DNA of 64,000 nucleotides from Bacillota bacterium (lineage in GTDB: Bacteria; Bacillota; Clostridia; Oscillospirales; Ruminococcaceae), in NCBI GenBank assembly GCA_023458875.1, contig JAEWXO010000093.1:16050-80049 (forward strand), read 5' to 3'. The notes below the pieces were generated by a model. It had not been told where the DNA came from. It was given only the letters and a program-made list of their open reading frames with translations, and searched no databases. Positions 34,236-43,900 of the stretch are shown here, one piece after another. How positions within the stretch are numbered: the stretch's first letter is position 1; each line of letters starts with the position of its first letter. The translations under genes and the position numbers were made by a program.

Positions 34236-36173
34236 ATGGGATTCACATTAACCGAAAAAATTCTTAATAATCACATTGTTGACGGTAAAATGATCAAGGG
34301 CACCGAAATAGGCATAAGGATTGACCAGACTCTCACTCAGGACGCCACAGGTACTATGGCATATCTGGAATTTGAAGCAATGGGTGTTCCAAGAGTAAAA
34401 ACAGAGCGTTCTGTTGCATATATCGACCACAATACACTTCAGAGCGGATTTGAAAACGCTGATGATCACAGATTTATCGGAAGCGTTGCAAAGAAGCATG
34501 GTATATATTTCTCACGACCAGGCAACGGAATATGTCATCAGGTTCATCTTGAAAGATTCGGTGTGCCTGGAAAAACACTTATAGGTTCTGACAGTCATAC
34601 ACCTACAGGAGGCGGTATCGGAATGATAGCCATCGGTGCAGGCGGTCTTGACGTAGCTGTTGCAATGGGCGGCGGTGCTTACTATATAACATGTCCAAAG
34701 GTCGTAAAGGTTGAACTTACAGGAAAGCTTCGTCCTTGGGTAGCTGCAAAGGATGTTATTCTTGAAGTATTGAGAACAATGTCAGTAAAGGGCGGCGTAG
34801 GAAAGGTTATCGAATACTGCGGAGACGGTGTAAAGACATTATCTGTTCCTGAAAGAGCAACTATTACAAACATGGGTGCCGAGCTTGGCGCCACAACATC
34901 GATTTTCCCTTCAGATGAAGTAACAAAGCAGTTTCTTAAAGCTCAGGGACGTGAAGAAGTATGGGTTCCTCTTGCAGCAGACGAAGATGCTGATTACGAT
35001 GAGGTTCTCTCAATCGACTTAAGCAAGCTTGTTCCTCTTGCAGCATGTCCTCATATGCCTGATAACGTTAAGTCCGTTGAAGAAATTGGAAACATAAAAA
35101 TAGACCAGGTTTGTATTGGTTCATGTACAAATTCATCACTTCTTGATATGATGAAGGTAGCACATATACTTAAGGGAAAAACAGTTCATCCTGACGTTTC
35201 ACTTTCAATTGCCCCTGGTTCAAAGCAGGTTCTCAATATGCTCGCACAGAACGGACTTCTCTCAGAAATGATTGATGCCGGTGCAAGAATTCTTGAAAGC
35301 GCATGCGGTCCGTGTATAGGCATGGGACAATCCCCTAACTCAAAGGGTATTTCACTGCGTACATTTAACAGAAACTTCGAAGGACGTTCAGGAACAAAGG
35401 ACGGACAGATTTATCTTGTTTCCCCTGAAATGGCTGCTATCTCTGCAATTACAGGTGTTCTTACAGATCCTAGAGATATAGGTTCTATGCCGGAGTTCAA
35501 TCTTCCGGAAGAATTTATTATAAATGACAATATGATAACTGCCCCTGTTGATGAAAAGGACATGGGCAGCGTAGAAATATTAAGAGGACCTAATATCAAG
35601 CCTTTCCCTGCAACAGCTCCTCTTGCTGACAGCATTGACGCAAAATGTTCACTCAAGGTAGAAGACAACATCACAACAGACCATATCATGCCTGCCGGCG
35701 CTAAGATTCTTCCTCTCCGTTCAAATATTCCGGCTATCTCAAAGTTCTGCTTTACAGTATGCGACGAAGCATTCCCTGAAAGAGCGCTCGGATTTGGCAA
35801 GAGCATAATTGTCGGCGGTTCAAACTACGGACAGGGATCTTCAAGAGAACATGCTGCCCTTGCACCTCTCTATCTTGGAATTAAAGCAGTTCTTGTAAAA
35901 TCCTTTGCAAGAATCCACAGAGCAAATCTTATAAATGCAGGAATACTTCCTCTTACATTTGTAAACGAAGCGGATTATGACCTTATTTCTCTTGGTGATG
36001 AGCTTGTAATTGACGATGTAAGAAAGCTTATCGAAAACGGCGAAACAACGCTTACAGTAAAGAACAAGACAACAGGCAAGGAGATTCCTGTTCTGTGCGA
36101 ATTAAGCGGACGAGCAAAGGATATAATTCTTGCAGGCGGACTTCTTGATTATACAAGAGAATCGTTAAAATAA
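34236..36173 (+). CDS. acn: Aconitate hydratase
   Basis: 645 residues. Isomerises citrate to isocitrate using a 4Fe-4S cluster. Cluster cysteines lie in GSCTNSS (about 289) and SACGPCIGMG (about 355). The swivel domain follows at about 465-640 with DNITTDHIMPAG and GSSREHAALAP. The length and single-chain build match the short monomeric aconitases of Clostridia and Aquifex rather than the 900-residue AcnA. Homoaconitase is a less likely alternative given the adjacent isocitrate dehydrogenase. Feeds 2-oxoglutarate synthesis with icd. Confidence 0.94.
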   Translation: MGFTLTEKILNNHIVDGKMIKGTEIGIRIDQTLTQDATGTMAYLEFEAMGVPRVKTERSVAYIDHNTLQSGFENADDHRFIGSVAKKHGIYFSRPGNGICHQVHLERFGVPGKTLIGSDSHTPTGGGIGMIAIGAGGLDVAVAMGGGAYYITCPKVVKVELTGKLRPWVAAKDVILEVLRTMSVKGGVGKVIEYCGDGVKTLSVPERATITNMGAELGATTSIFPSDEVTKQFLKAQGREEVWVPLAADEDADYDEVLSIDLSKLVPLAACPHMPDNVKSVEEIGNIKIDQVCIGSCTNSSLLDMMKVAHILKGKTVHPDVSLSIAPGSKQVLNMLAQNGLLSEMIDAGARILESACGPCIGMGQSPNSKGISLRTFNRNFEGRSGTKDGQIYLVSPEMAAISAITGVLTDPRDIGSMPEFNLPEEFIINDNMITAPVDEKDMGSVEILRGPNIKPFPATAPLADSIDAKCSLKVEDNITTDHIMPAGAKILPLRSNIPAISKFCFTVCDEAFPERALGFGKSIIVGGSNYGQGSSREHAALAPLYLGIKAVLVKSFARIHRANLINAGILPLTFVNEADYDLISLGDELVIDDVRKLIENGETTLTVKNKTTGKEIPVLCELSGRAKDIILAGGLLDYTRESLK

Positions 36174-36263
36174 TTATAAGGCGACATATGCATATTCTTT
36201 TAATTAATTCTTAAGTTTATACATCAATAAATCATTAAAATAATTATTTACGGAGGTTTAATA

Positions 36264-37472
36264 ATGGCTGATAAAATCAAAATGACTACCCCCCTTGTTG
36301 AAATGGACGGAGACGAAATGACCAGAATTCTCTGGCAATGGATAAAGGATATCCTCATTCTCCCTTATGTTGACCTTAAAACAGAATACTACGATCTTGG
36401 TCTTGTTTATCGTAATGAAACAGACGACAAGGTTACAACAGACAGTGCTGAAGCTACAAAAAAATACGGTGTTGCTGTTAAATGTGCAACAATAACTCCT
36501 AACGCTGCAAGAATGCCTGAATACAACCTCAAAGAAATGTGGAAGTCTCCTAACGGTACAATCCGTGCAATACTTGACGGAACTGTTTTCAGAACACCCA
36601 TCCTTGTAAAAGGAATCACACCATATATTCCTACATGGACAAAGCCTATAACAATTGCACGTCATGCATACGGTGATGTTTATAAAAATACAGAAATGCA
36701 GGTAAAGGGCGGAAGCAGGGCAGAGCTTGTTGTAACAGACAAGGACGGAAATGAAACAAAGCAGCTTATCCACGACTTTAAAACTGACGGAGTTATTCAG
36801 GGACTTCATAACATTGATAACAGTATTGCAGGTTTTGCAAGAGCATGCTTAAGCTACGGTCTTGATCTTAAACAGGATGTATGGTTTGCTACAAAGGATA
36901 CTATCTCAAAGAAATATGACCATTGCTTCAAGGATATTTTCCAGGAAATATTCGACAACGAATACAAAGCAAAATATGAAGAAGCAGGCATAACATATTT
37001 CTATACTCTTATTGACGATGCTGTAGCACGTGTTATCCGTTCAGAGGGCGGATATATCTGGGCATGTAAAAACTATGACGGTGACGTTATGTCAGACATG
37101 GTTTCAACTGCATACGGCAGTCTTGCAATGATGACATCCGTTCTTGTTTCCCCTGACGGAATTTATGAATATGAAGCAGCTCACGGAACAGTTCAGAGAC
37201 ATTATTACAAGCATCTCAAGGGTGAGGTAACATCTACAAACTCTGTTGCAACAATATTTGCATGGAGCGGAGCACTCAGAAAAAGAGGAGAGCTTGACAA
37301 TATCCCTGAGCTTATAAGATTTGCTGACAATCTTGAAAAAGCAACTATCCAGACAATAGAGGACGGCGTAATGACAGGCGATCTGTATATGATTTCAACT
37401 CTTGAAAAGAAACAAAAGGTTGATTCTGAAGAATTCCTTCATGAAATAAACAAAAGACTTGAAAAAATGTGA
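36264..37472 (+). CDS. icd: NADP-dependent isocitrate dehydrogenase, eukaryote-like type
   Basis: 402 residues. Oxidatively decarboxylates isocitrate to 2-oxoglutarate. Residue patterns VEMDGDEMTRILW, TITPNAARMPEY and FEYEAAHGTVQRHY-type (here YEYEAAHGTVQRHYY) belong to subfamily II, the type of mitochondrial and cytosolic NADP enzymes, not the E. coli type. GGAGG lies at the usual distance. It follows acn by 90 bp and precedes rex by 73 bp. Confidence 0.96.
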   Translation: MADKIKMTTPLVEMDGDEMTRILWQWIKDILILPYVDLKTEYYDLGLVYRNETDDKVTTDSAEATKKYGVAVKCATITPNAARMPEYNLKEMWKSPNGTIRAILDGTVFRTPILVKGITPYIPTWTKPITIARHAYGDVYKNTEMQVKGGSRAELVVTDKDGNETKQLIHDFKTDGVIQGLHNIDNSIAGFARACLSYGLDLKQDVWFATKDTISKKYDHCFKDIFQEIFDNEYKAKYEEAGITYFYTLIDDAVARVIRSEGGYIWACKNYDGDVMSDMVSTAYGSLAMMTSVLVSPDGIYEYEAAHGTVQRHYYKHLKGEVTSTNSVATIFAWSGALRKRGELDNIPELIRFADNLEKATIQTIEDGVMTGDLYMISTLEKKQKVDSEEFLHEINKRLEKM

Positions 37473-37488
37473 TTTTCAAAGCTATGCT

Positions 37489-37518
37489 TTTTCGGGCAGA
37501 CAGTTTTCTGCCCGAAAA
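37489..37518. other. Hairpin between icd and rex
   Basis: A perfect 12-bp stem (37489-37500 with 37507-37518; TTTTCGGGCAGA) around CAGTTT. Neither strand has a free U-run after the stem because the T and A runs are part of it, so it may be a processing or attenuation structure rather than a full terminator. Confidence 0.6.
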
Positions 37519-37545
37519 TATTAATTCAGAAAGGTGGTATCTATA

Positions 37546-38184
37546 ATGGCAAAAGAAGCTATATCAAATCTTGTAATCAGACGACTTCCCCGATACTACA
37601 GATTTCTCGGTGATCTCGACGCAATGGGAATTACAAAAATATCCTCCAAAGAACTATCAGAAAGAATGGGACTGACAGCGTCGCAGATTCGTCAGGATCT
37701 GAACTGCTTCGGAGGTTTCGGACAGCAGGGCTACGGCTATAATATCCGTGATCTGCAGTACGAAATAGGAAAGATTCTTGGACTGAATGTAAAAAACAAA
37801 GCCATCCTGATTGGTGCCGGAAACCTTGGAAAGGCAATTGCTTCACATATTGATTTCAGTAAACTGGGATTTGAGCTTACAGGCATATTTGACAATGACA
37901 AGTCACTCATTGACTCACAGATAACCGGTGTATCGGTATCAGACATTGACGAGCTCGATACATTCTGCAAGGACAAAAAGCCTGAAATCGCAATATTATG
38001 CATTCCAAAGGAATCCGCCGGCCTTCTTTCAGAAAAGCTTATAGACCTTGGCATTACAGCATTCTGGAACTTCAGCCACTATGATTTCAGACTGAGCAAT
38101 CAGAATGTCATTGTTGAAAATGTTCACCTTGGTGACAGCCTTATGGTTCTTTCATACGGACTAAGATCACGCAGTGATAATTAA
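37546..38184 (+). CDS. rex: Redox-sensing transcriptional repressor Rex
   Basis: 212 residues from ATG 37546, ten bases after AAAGGTGG; a GTG at 37534 lies inside that site. The N-terminal winged helix (about 1-78; MGLTASQIRQDLNCFG) recognises DNA. The Rossmann fold starts at ILIGAGNLGKAIASH (about 85-99) and senses the NADH/NAD ratio. The C-terminal swapped helix includes the FNFSHYDF-like FWNFSHYDFRL. Its probable operator is at 34097-34114. Confidence 0.96.
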   Translation: MAKEAISNLVIRRLPRYYRFLGDLDAMGITKISSKELSERMGLTASQIRQDLNCFGGFGQQGYGYNIRDLQYEIGKILGLNVKNKAILIGAGNLGKAIASHIDFSKLGFELTGIFDNDKSLIDSQITGVSVSDIDELDTFCKDKKPEIAILCIPKESAGLLSEKLIDLGITAFWNFSHYDFRLSNQNVIVENVHLGDSLMVLSYGLRSRSDN

Positions 38185-38250
38185 TAGCTTAGGGTAATAT
38201 GCCCGAAAAGGTAGCCATAGAGAAGTGTTAAAATGCCAAGGCAAAAATAA

Positions 38251-38298
38251 ACAAAACCTCAGTAAATTCTGACGATGCGGAATTTACTGAGGTTTTGT
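38251..38298 (+). terminator. Terminator of rex
   Basis: A 19-bp perfect stem (38251-38269 with 38280-38298), 10-nt loop, ending in GGTTTTGTTGTTG. Confidence 0.88.
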
Positions 38299-38350
38299 TG
38301 TTGTGGTTAATGATTTTTTGGGTTTTCATTGTCCCCTTAAAACTCAAATC

Positions 38351-38554
38351 TTACTTCGGCTGATTCATTAAAATATTCGTTTGGATTACAAGTCCAACAA
38401 AATTCATATAGCTGAAATGCCGTGGTATTCCTTCTTTTATACTTTCCTTTTCATATTTTCATGAAGTACTTCTTATTTCTATATTGCTTGAAGCACAGCC
38501 GTTCAATACAATTAAACTTGAAATCACAGCGGTTAGGATAGCTAATTTTTTCAT
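38351..38554 (-). pseudogene. Small lipoprotein gene with in-frame stop
   Basis: ATG 38554 follows AAGGAG. The first 31 codons give a signal peptide with lipobox LNGC (MKKLAILTAVISSLIVLNGC), then ASSNIEIRSTS and TGA at 38461-38459. The same frame continues for 35 more codons to TAA at 38353-38351. This may be a nonsense-mutated lipoprotein gene or a very short one of 31 residues. I do not recognise a family. Confidence 0.5.
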
Positions 38555-38585
38555 GTATCATATTCTCCTTACTTATATTAGCTAA

Positions 38586-38651
38586 ATCTGCTTCAAAACG
38601 ATTTCTAATATAACAAACGTATTGTATTAGATTAAGGGTTTTGAAGCAGAT
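38586..38651. repeat. Inverted repeat between two small gene remnants
   Basis: A 14-bp perfect inverted repeat, ATCTGCTTCAAAAC (38586-38599) and its complement (38638-38651), with an inner CTAATA/TATTAG pair. No U-run follows on either strand, so it is not a standard terminator and may be a small inserted element. Confidence 0.55.
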
Positions 38652-38672
38652 AAGAGTGATTATATTTATTAA

Positions 38673-38819
38673 TTAACCAGCTAGGTTTACATCATCTTCA
38701 GGTGAGTAGTCTGGACTCCACGCACCATTAACAGTAGAAGCATTATACTGATTTGTTGAGCACAGAATCACAGATGTAATTGTGAGGACTAATCCGTAAA
38801 TGATAGCCTCCGCTACTAC
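38673..38819 (-). pseudogene. Remnant of a small secreted or membrane peptide
   Basis: An open stretch of 48 codons without an ATG/GTG/TTG start. It encodes a hydrophobic segment (IIYGLVLTITSVILC) followed by a polar tail rich in Asn and Asp. A GGAGG (38810-38806) precedes the hydrophobic part, so a start codon may have been lost or an ATT may be used. Similar in plan to the neighbouring lipoprotein remnant. Confidence 0.4.
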
Positions 38820-38931
38820 TTCTTATCAATGCAAATAATACAAAGAACGCAACACTTGCCGATTTTAACGTTGCATTTACTTTGAAAATTAACGTGATTT
38901 TTATAGAAATAAAAATATATACCGTATCACT

Positions 38932-39327
38932 TTATCGTAAATACTTCTCCCTAATTATGTTCCTCATCATATCAATAAACCATATTGTAACCACAAAAAT
39001 CGGTGAGGCAATAATAAGAGTAACTATATACTGATTTTTTTCAGAAATATTGAAAAAATAATCTATAACAGCTCCCAATGATAATACAGCCGTATACACA
39101 AATGCAAGCACAAATGAATAATCTGCTATTTTCCTTGCTCTTTTTGCTTTTTCTTTTTCTGAACGGTCTTCGTACATTTTCGTTATCATTTTCATTATCA
39201 TAAGCATTGCAGGGAAAAATATTGCAAAGCACACCAATGCTGCTTGTGACAGTAATATTCCGAATACTATACATATCAATGAAAGAACGATAAATATTTT
39301 ATATCTGATTTTTAATTTATCTGACAT
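38932..39327 (-). CDS. Small four-segment membrane protein
   Basis: 131 residues; family not recognised. Four hydrophobic segments (about 10-28, 30-47, 70-92, 102-123) flank a charged loop (YEDRSEKEKAKRARK). ATG at 39327 is only 4 bp after the guanylate-kinase-like gene, so they are cotranscribed. No function can be inferred. Confidence 0.75.
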   Translation of the reverse strand: MSDKLKIRYKIFIVLSLICIVFGILLSQAALVCFAIFFPAMLMIMKMITKMYEDRSEKEKAKRARKIADYSFVLAFVYTAVLSLGAVIDYFFNISEKNQYIVTLIIASPIFVVTIWFIDMMRNIIREKYLR

Positions 39328-39331
39328 AATT

Positions 39332-39919
39332 TCATCCTTTACATTTGTTTATTATCTCCTCGCATCTGCTTACATTAACGCAGTTGCTGTTTGAAGAATC
39401 TACCCGGTAAAGTCTCTTGTATTTTTCAAATCTGCCTTTATAGAAATCCTCCTCATCTGCAAGAAATCTTCGGCAAACCTCGCTGTAATTTGGTGCGGAC
39501 TGCATTTCTTCACGGTTTATACATCTGAGAAGGCGTTCTTTTTCATCAAGCTCAAGATAAATGATTATTACCGTATCGTCATCATAATAATCATAAAGCT
39601 TATCTACCACATCAGGAGTTCCTATCATAATGTAATCGCAGCTTTGTGACAAATCAATAGAACATGTAAAATAATTCCAGTCGCCGTTTACTGTATGATA
39701 TGTGCGTCTTTCTATCACCTTGCCTTCAGCCTCAAGTTTATGAAGGGTATTTTCATCAACAAAGTGATATTCCTTGCCTTCTGTTTCATTTACCCTTTTC
39801 GGACGTGTTGTATATGTAACGACCGGCTTGAGTCCGGGGATATTTTTTTTAATCAGTTCATTAAAAACTGTATCCTTCCCGGCGCCGCTCTTTCCTATTA
39901 AACAAAATATATTTCCCAT
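39332..39919 (-). CDS. Guanylate kinase-like P-loop protein
   Basis: 195 residues from ATG 39919 (AGGAG upstream); a frame extension to 39955 is not supported. P-loop GKSGAGKDT at about 8-16 and guanylate-kinase segments VTYTTRPKRVNETEGKEYHF (about 37-56). The lid and C-terminal part are shorter and diverge from housekeeping Gmk, so it may be a paralogue with a different role. Paired with the small membrane protein. Confidence 0.8.
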   Translation of the reverse strand: MGNIFCLIGKSGAGKDTVFNELIKKNIPGLKPVVTYTTRPKRVNETEGKEYHFVDENTLHKLEAEGKVIERRTYHTVNGDWNYFTCSIDLSQSCDYIMIGTPDVVDKLYDYYDDDTVIIIYLELDEKERLLRCINREEMQSAPNYSEVCRRFLADEEDFYKGRFEKYKRLYRVDSSNSNCVNVSRCEEIINKCKG

Positions 39920-40017
39920 TATTACTAAACTCCTGTTATCTGGTGAGTATTCCACGGATACATGGAATGTTCAATTTTACTTAAAGTATTGCTGTTCAGT
40001 CAATGAAGTTAATTTAA

Positions 40018-40113
40018 CAGCGATTTCGCCCCGGCATGAGTCGACCAGGTTTTGTGGTTGCCTGGGCTTCGCTCACATATCTGTCTCGCTTTATGGTGTG
40101 GCTGAACAGTAAC
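40018..40113 (-). repeat. Two-hairpin intergenic repeat, copy 5 (reverse orientation)
   Basis: Read on the minus strand: GTTACTGTTCAGCCACACCA, GCGAAGCCCAGG, ACCTGGTCGACTC and GCGAAATCGCTG. It ends two bases from the nudC stop codon, so it forms the 3' end of the nudC transcript. Confidence 0.8.
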
Positions 40114-40114
40114 C

Positions 40115-40939
40115 TTAAAGCTTTCCGCCTGTTTTAAAATACTGCATCATTTCGTTTGTAATACTTACTCTGTAATCAATATCCCACAGTTCATCTCTTC
40201 TGAACCATTTTCCCTCGGCAAGCTCATTTGTGTCAAGCTTTATTTCTGGTGAACCGTCAAGCTCTGCAAAAAAGCCTATAAGAATTGATTCAGTAAGCCC
40301 CCATGGCTGACTTTTATAATATCTTATATTCTTTACTTTAAGGCCTACTTCCTCCATTACCTCACGCTTTACTGTTTCCTCAAAGGTTTCCCCTATTTCT
40401 GTAAATCCTGCAACAAGAGAATATTTCTTGTACGGCCTGTTTGCGTATTTTGTCATAAGTATTTTTTCGCCGTCTGTAATGGCTACTATAATTGCCGGTG
40501 AAATTTTAGGATAGATCATATTGTTACATGCAGGACAATGCATCATCCTCTCCTTTGTATCATGACAGAGACTGTGTCCGCATTTTCCGCAAAATCTGTT
40601 GGCATTATACCAGTTAATAAGATGATGCGCTGTCAGAGCTGCAAAGGCTTCATCCTTCGGAGAAGCTGCACGGATGTCATTTATCGTTTCATAGGAAAAT
40701 CCTTCAGGAATATTTTCAACAGTATCAGAATAAAAATACTCCCTGTCATCAATGCTGAAAAGATAAGTGTATTTTTTATTTTTCTCCCCCAATTCCCTGT
40801 ACTGTGGAATTCTTATAATCCCGTCAAAATTTTTTAATAATATATTCTGTCCATCTGAATAAATAACAAAACTGTTATCGTTTATCGTTTTCTGATAAAA
40901 CTCATTGTGCAGCTTCATGGGATAAATATCATGTATCAT
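40115..40939 (-). CDS. nudC: NAD(+) diphosphatase, Nudix family
   Basis: 274 residues. Hydrolyses NADH/NAD to NMNH and AMP, and homologues remove NAD caps from RNA. A zinc ribbon (CGKCG, CPAC; about 117-137) is followed by the Nudix box GFTEIGETFEETVKREVMEE (about 175-194) and the NudC-specific SQPW motif (about 210). ATG at 40939 follows GAGGAG, 19 bp after addA, so the two share a transcript. Confidence 0.93.
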   Translation of the reverse strand: MIHDIYPMKLHNEFYQKTINDNSFVIYSDGQNILLKNFDGIIRIPQYRELGEKNKKYTYLFSIDDREYFYSDTVENIPEGFSYETINDIRAASPKDEAFAALTAHHLINWYNANRFCGKCGHSLCHDTKERMMHCPACNNMIYPKISPAIIVAITDGEKILMTKYANRPYKKYSLVAGFTEIGETFEETVKREVMEEVGLKVKNIRYYKSQPWGLTESILIGFFAELDGSPEIKLDTNELAEGKWFRRDELWDIDYRVSITNEMMQYFKTGGKL

Positions 40940-40958
40940 GCAAATCTCCTCTTCTTTT

Positions 40959-43900
40959 TTATAGATTTATATTTATCATTGTTCCTAATTTCAATGAATA
41001 AATTACTGTTTCCCTAACTTCTTTTCCTTCAATCCTGCTTAGTGCCGACCTGTAAACTGCAAGCTGAAGTGAATAATTTTCTGCAAGAACATTTATGTCT
41101 GAGACATTGTCCGTCTTGTAATCAACCAGTACAAGTCCGTCATCCTCCTGAAAATACATATCAATTATACCCTGAATCATGCCGTTTGTATTATTATATT
41201 TTGCAAATTCATCATCAGGTATTTCAAGGTCACTTACTCTCATGAGAAATTTTCTTTCTCTTATAATATTTCCTGAGCTGAGTGCACGTTTAAAAAGCTC
41301 CGAAGCCGTGAATCTTTTAATAAGATTTATGTCAGCTGCGCGCTTCTGATGTTCTGTAATAAATCCTTTGCGGACAATATTGTCTATTTCTGCGGAAGCA
41401 TCAGCATAAAGTCTCTGAAAATCCGCATGCTGAAGTATACTGTGAATAACAGTTCCCTTTTCACTTCCTGTAAGCCTTCCGCCTTCCTGCATAAATGACG
41501 GTCTTTTAAGGGATGCAGCAGAGCTTCTCATATTTTTTGAAATTTCAGAAACCGATACCTTTGCCTGAAGAAGAGAAAGTGAATAATCATATTTAAAGCT
41601 GAATTTTTCCTCTATTTCACTTACAAGTCCGTTATTTACTTCTGCTTTTTCAATTAAGTTATTTTTGTCTTCAACTTTTATATTTTCTTCGGTAAGGCTC
41701 TCCGCTTCAATGCTTTCGAATTTTATATTAAAATTATCATTCTGAATATAGAACATATCATATTCACTGAGCTCACGGAGTTTTTTTGCATCCTTATGGG
41801 TAATAAGCACCATAAGCAGCCAGTCACTCATGGACTTTGCCTCTGAAGCAATCTGCGGAGTTATTCCACTGTACTGATGAATATTTACTGCATAATCTGC
41901 AAGCTTGTTTTTCTGGGATTTTCCTATTTTCAAAGGAATAAAAAGCTTTTCCTTCGCTCTTGTAAGTGCAACGTAGAGAAGTCTTAATTCTTCGCTGAGA
42001 GAGTCTGACATATTCATTTTATTTATTACGTTAAAAGGAAGCGTGGTATACCTTTGAAACTCACGCCTGTTCTGCAGTCTGAAGCCTATTCCGCTTTCAA
42101 AATTCAGCTGAATATTCTTTCTGCTGTCTGCAACATTAAACAGAGAATGTGTCTGACACAGAAATACAAAAGGAAATTCGAGTCCCTTTGATTTATGAAT
42201 CGTTTTTATCATTACAACATCCTCTGAGGTTGAAACTGTCTGTCCCTGACGGAAATCACCGTTTATCTTTATCATTTTATCTATATATCTTAAAAATCCG
42301 CTCAGACCTTCATTGGAGGATTCCTGATACATTTTTGCATACTCCAGAAGAACACGCAGGTTGGCTCTTTTTTTATCGCAGTCACTGTAAATCTGTATTA
42401 CTGAAATAAAATCAGTTCTGTCATATATTTTTCTGATAAGACCCACAAGATCAAGCGTTGCCGACTGCATTCTCAGCTCTGAAATTGTATTGTATACATT
42501 TCTTGTTTTCAGAAGAAGATCTCCCGAAAGAATGGGCGCCTGGCCTTCAATACTCTCTATTCCTGTACATACTGCATCATAAATATGTCCGCTTTTGTTA
42601 ATAAGCCTGAGCTCCGCAAATTCGTCATCTGTAAGCATGAACATAGGTGAAAGCATTACAGCGGCAAATGACGTATCAATAAGCGGATTGTCAGTTATAC
42701 GCAGAAGATTTATAAGTACTGAAATTTCTCTTGATTTAAGATATCCTGCCGTTTCTTCACTGTACGCAGGTATTCCCCACTTTGCAAGCTCCTGAATGTA
42801 CTCATCCGCATCGCTTTTTCGTCTTAAAAGAATACAAAAGTCTCTTTTTACACAGTCTCTTGTACTTACTCCGTCCCTGTTATCTACCTGTGCCCTATTT
42901 TTAAGCATATCGTATATTTTCTTTGCCGTATACCTTGCAGAGCATGAATTTTTTTCATTATCCTCCTGAACTATAAGGGCAACCTCTGTATTACGTTCTC
43001 TTTCTGTAAATTCCGCTCCTCTGACAAGCTCCTCTTCAGAACTGTATACAATTTCGCCCACTTCACGGCTCATAATGCTGCGAAAAATAAAATTAACAAA
43101 GCTTATTACTGATTCTGAGCTTCTGAAATTTTTATTAAGCTTAATATATGAATTTTTTGAAGTATCTTCACTGTTATACTGTACGGATGCATTCATTGTA
43201 TTTATAAAATTTTTAGGATTTGCAAGTCTGAACCGGTATATTGACTGCTTTACATCACCTACAACGAACATATTGTCACCTGATTTTTCAGCATCTCCGC
43301 CATGGGAAAGAAGCTTGAATATCAGATCCTGATTATTGTTTGTGTCCTGAAATTCGTCTATCATTATTATTTTATAATATTCTGAAAGCTCATGCGCGAG
43401 AGGTGATTTTACTATATTTCCGTTCGGGTCAAGTGAAGAGAGAAGCTTTACAGCAAGAGACTCAGCGTCGTTAAAGCTTATGCAGCTCTTTGCAACTTTT
43501 ATCTTCCACAGATTACTTTCAAGCTTTGAGAGCATTTCAATCAAAATGGATAGAATCTCGAAGTGCGTCGCAAAGTCCTCCTGTGAATACCTGACAAGCT
43601 CCATTCCTTCCGTTATTTCGCTCTTTAATATTCTCTTATATTCGTCTCTTAAAATCTGTATTCTTTCCTTTATATCAGGGTCTGCGTTTTTACCCATTAC
43701 GAGTCGTGCAAACTCCGGGGCATTGTACATTCCGGCTTTTTCACTGAGTGTGTATCCGTCTGATGAAAATATTTCGATATATTTTGTTATTGTAAAATAC
43801 TCGTTGTCAAGAATATCTATACATTTATCAAGGCCTGTATCTCCGATAAGACTGACACATTCTGCCGAAAGTGCCTCCGCTTTTTTAAGCCAGTCAATTA

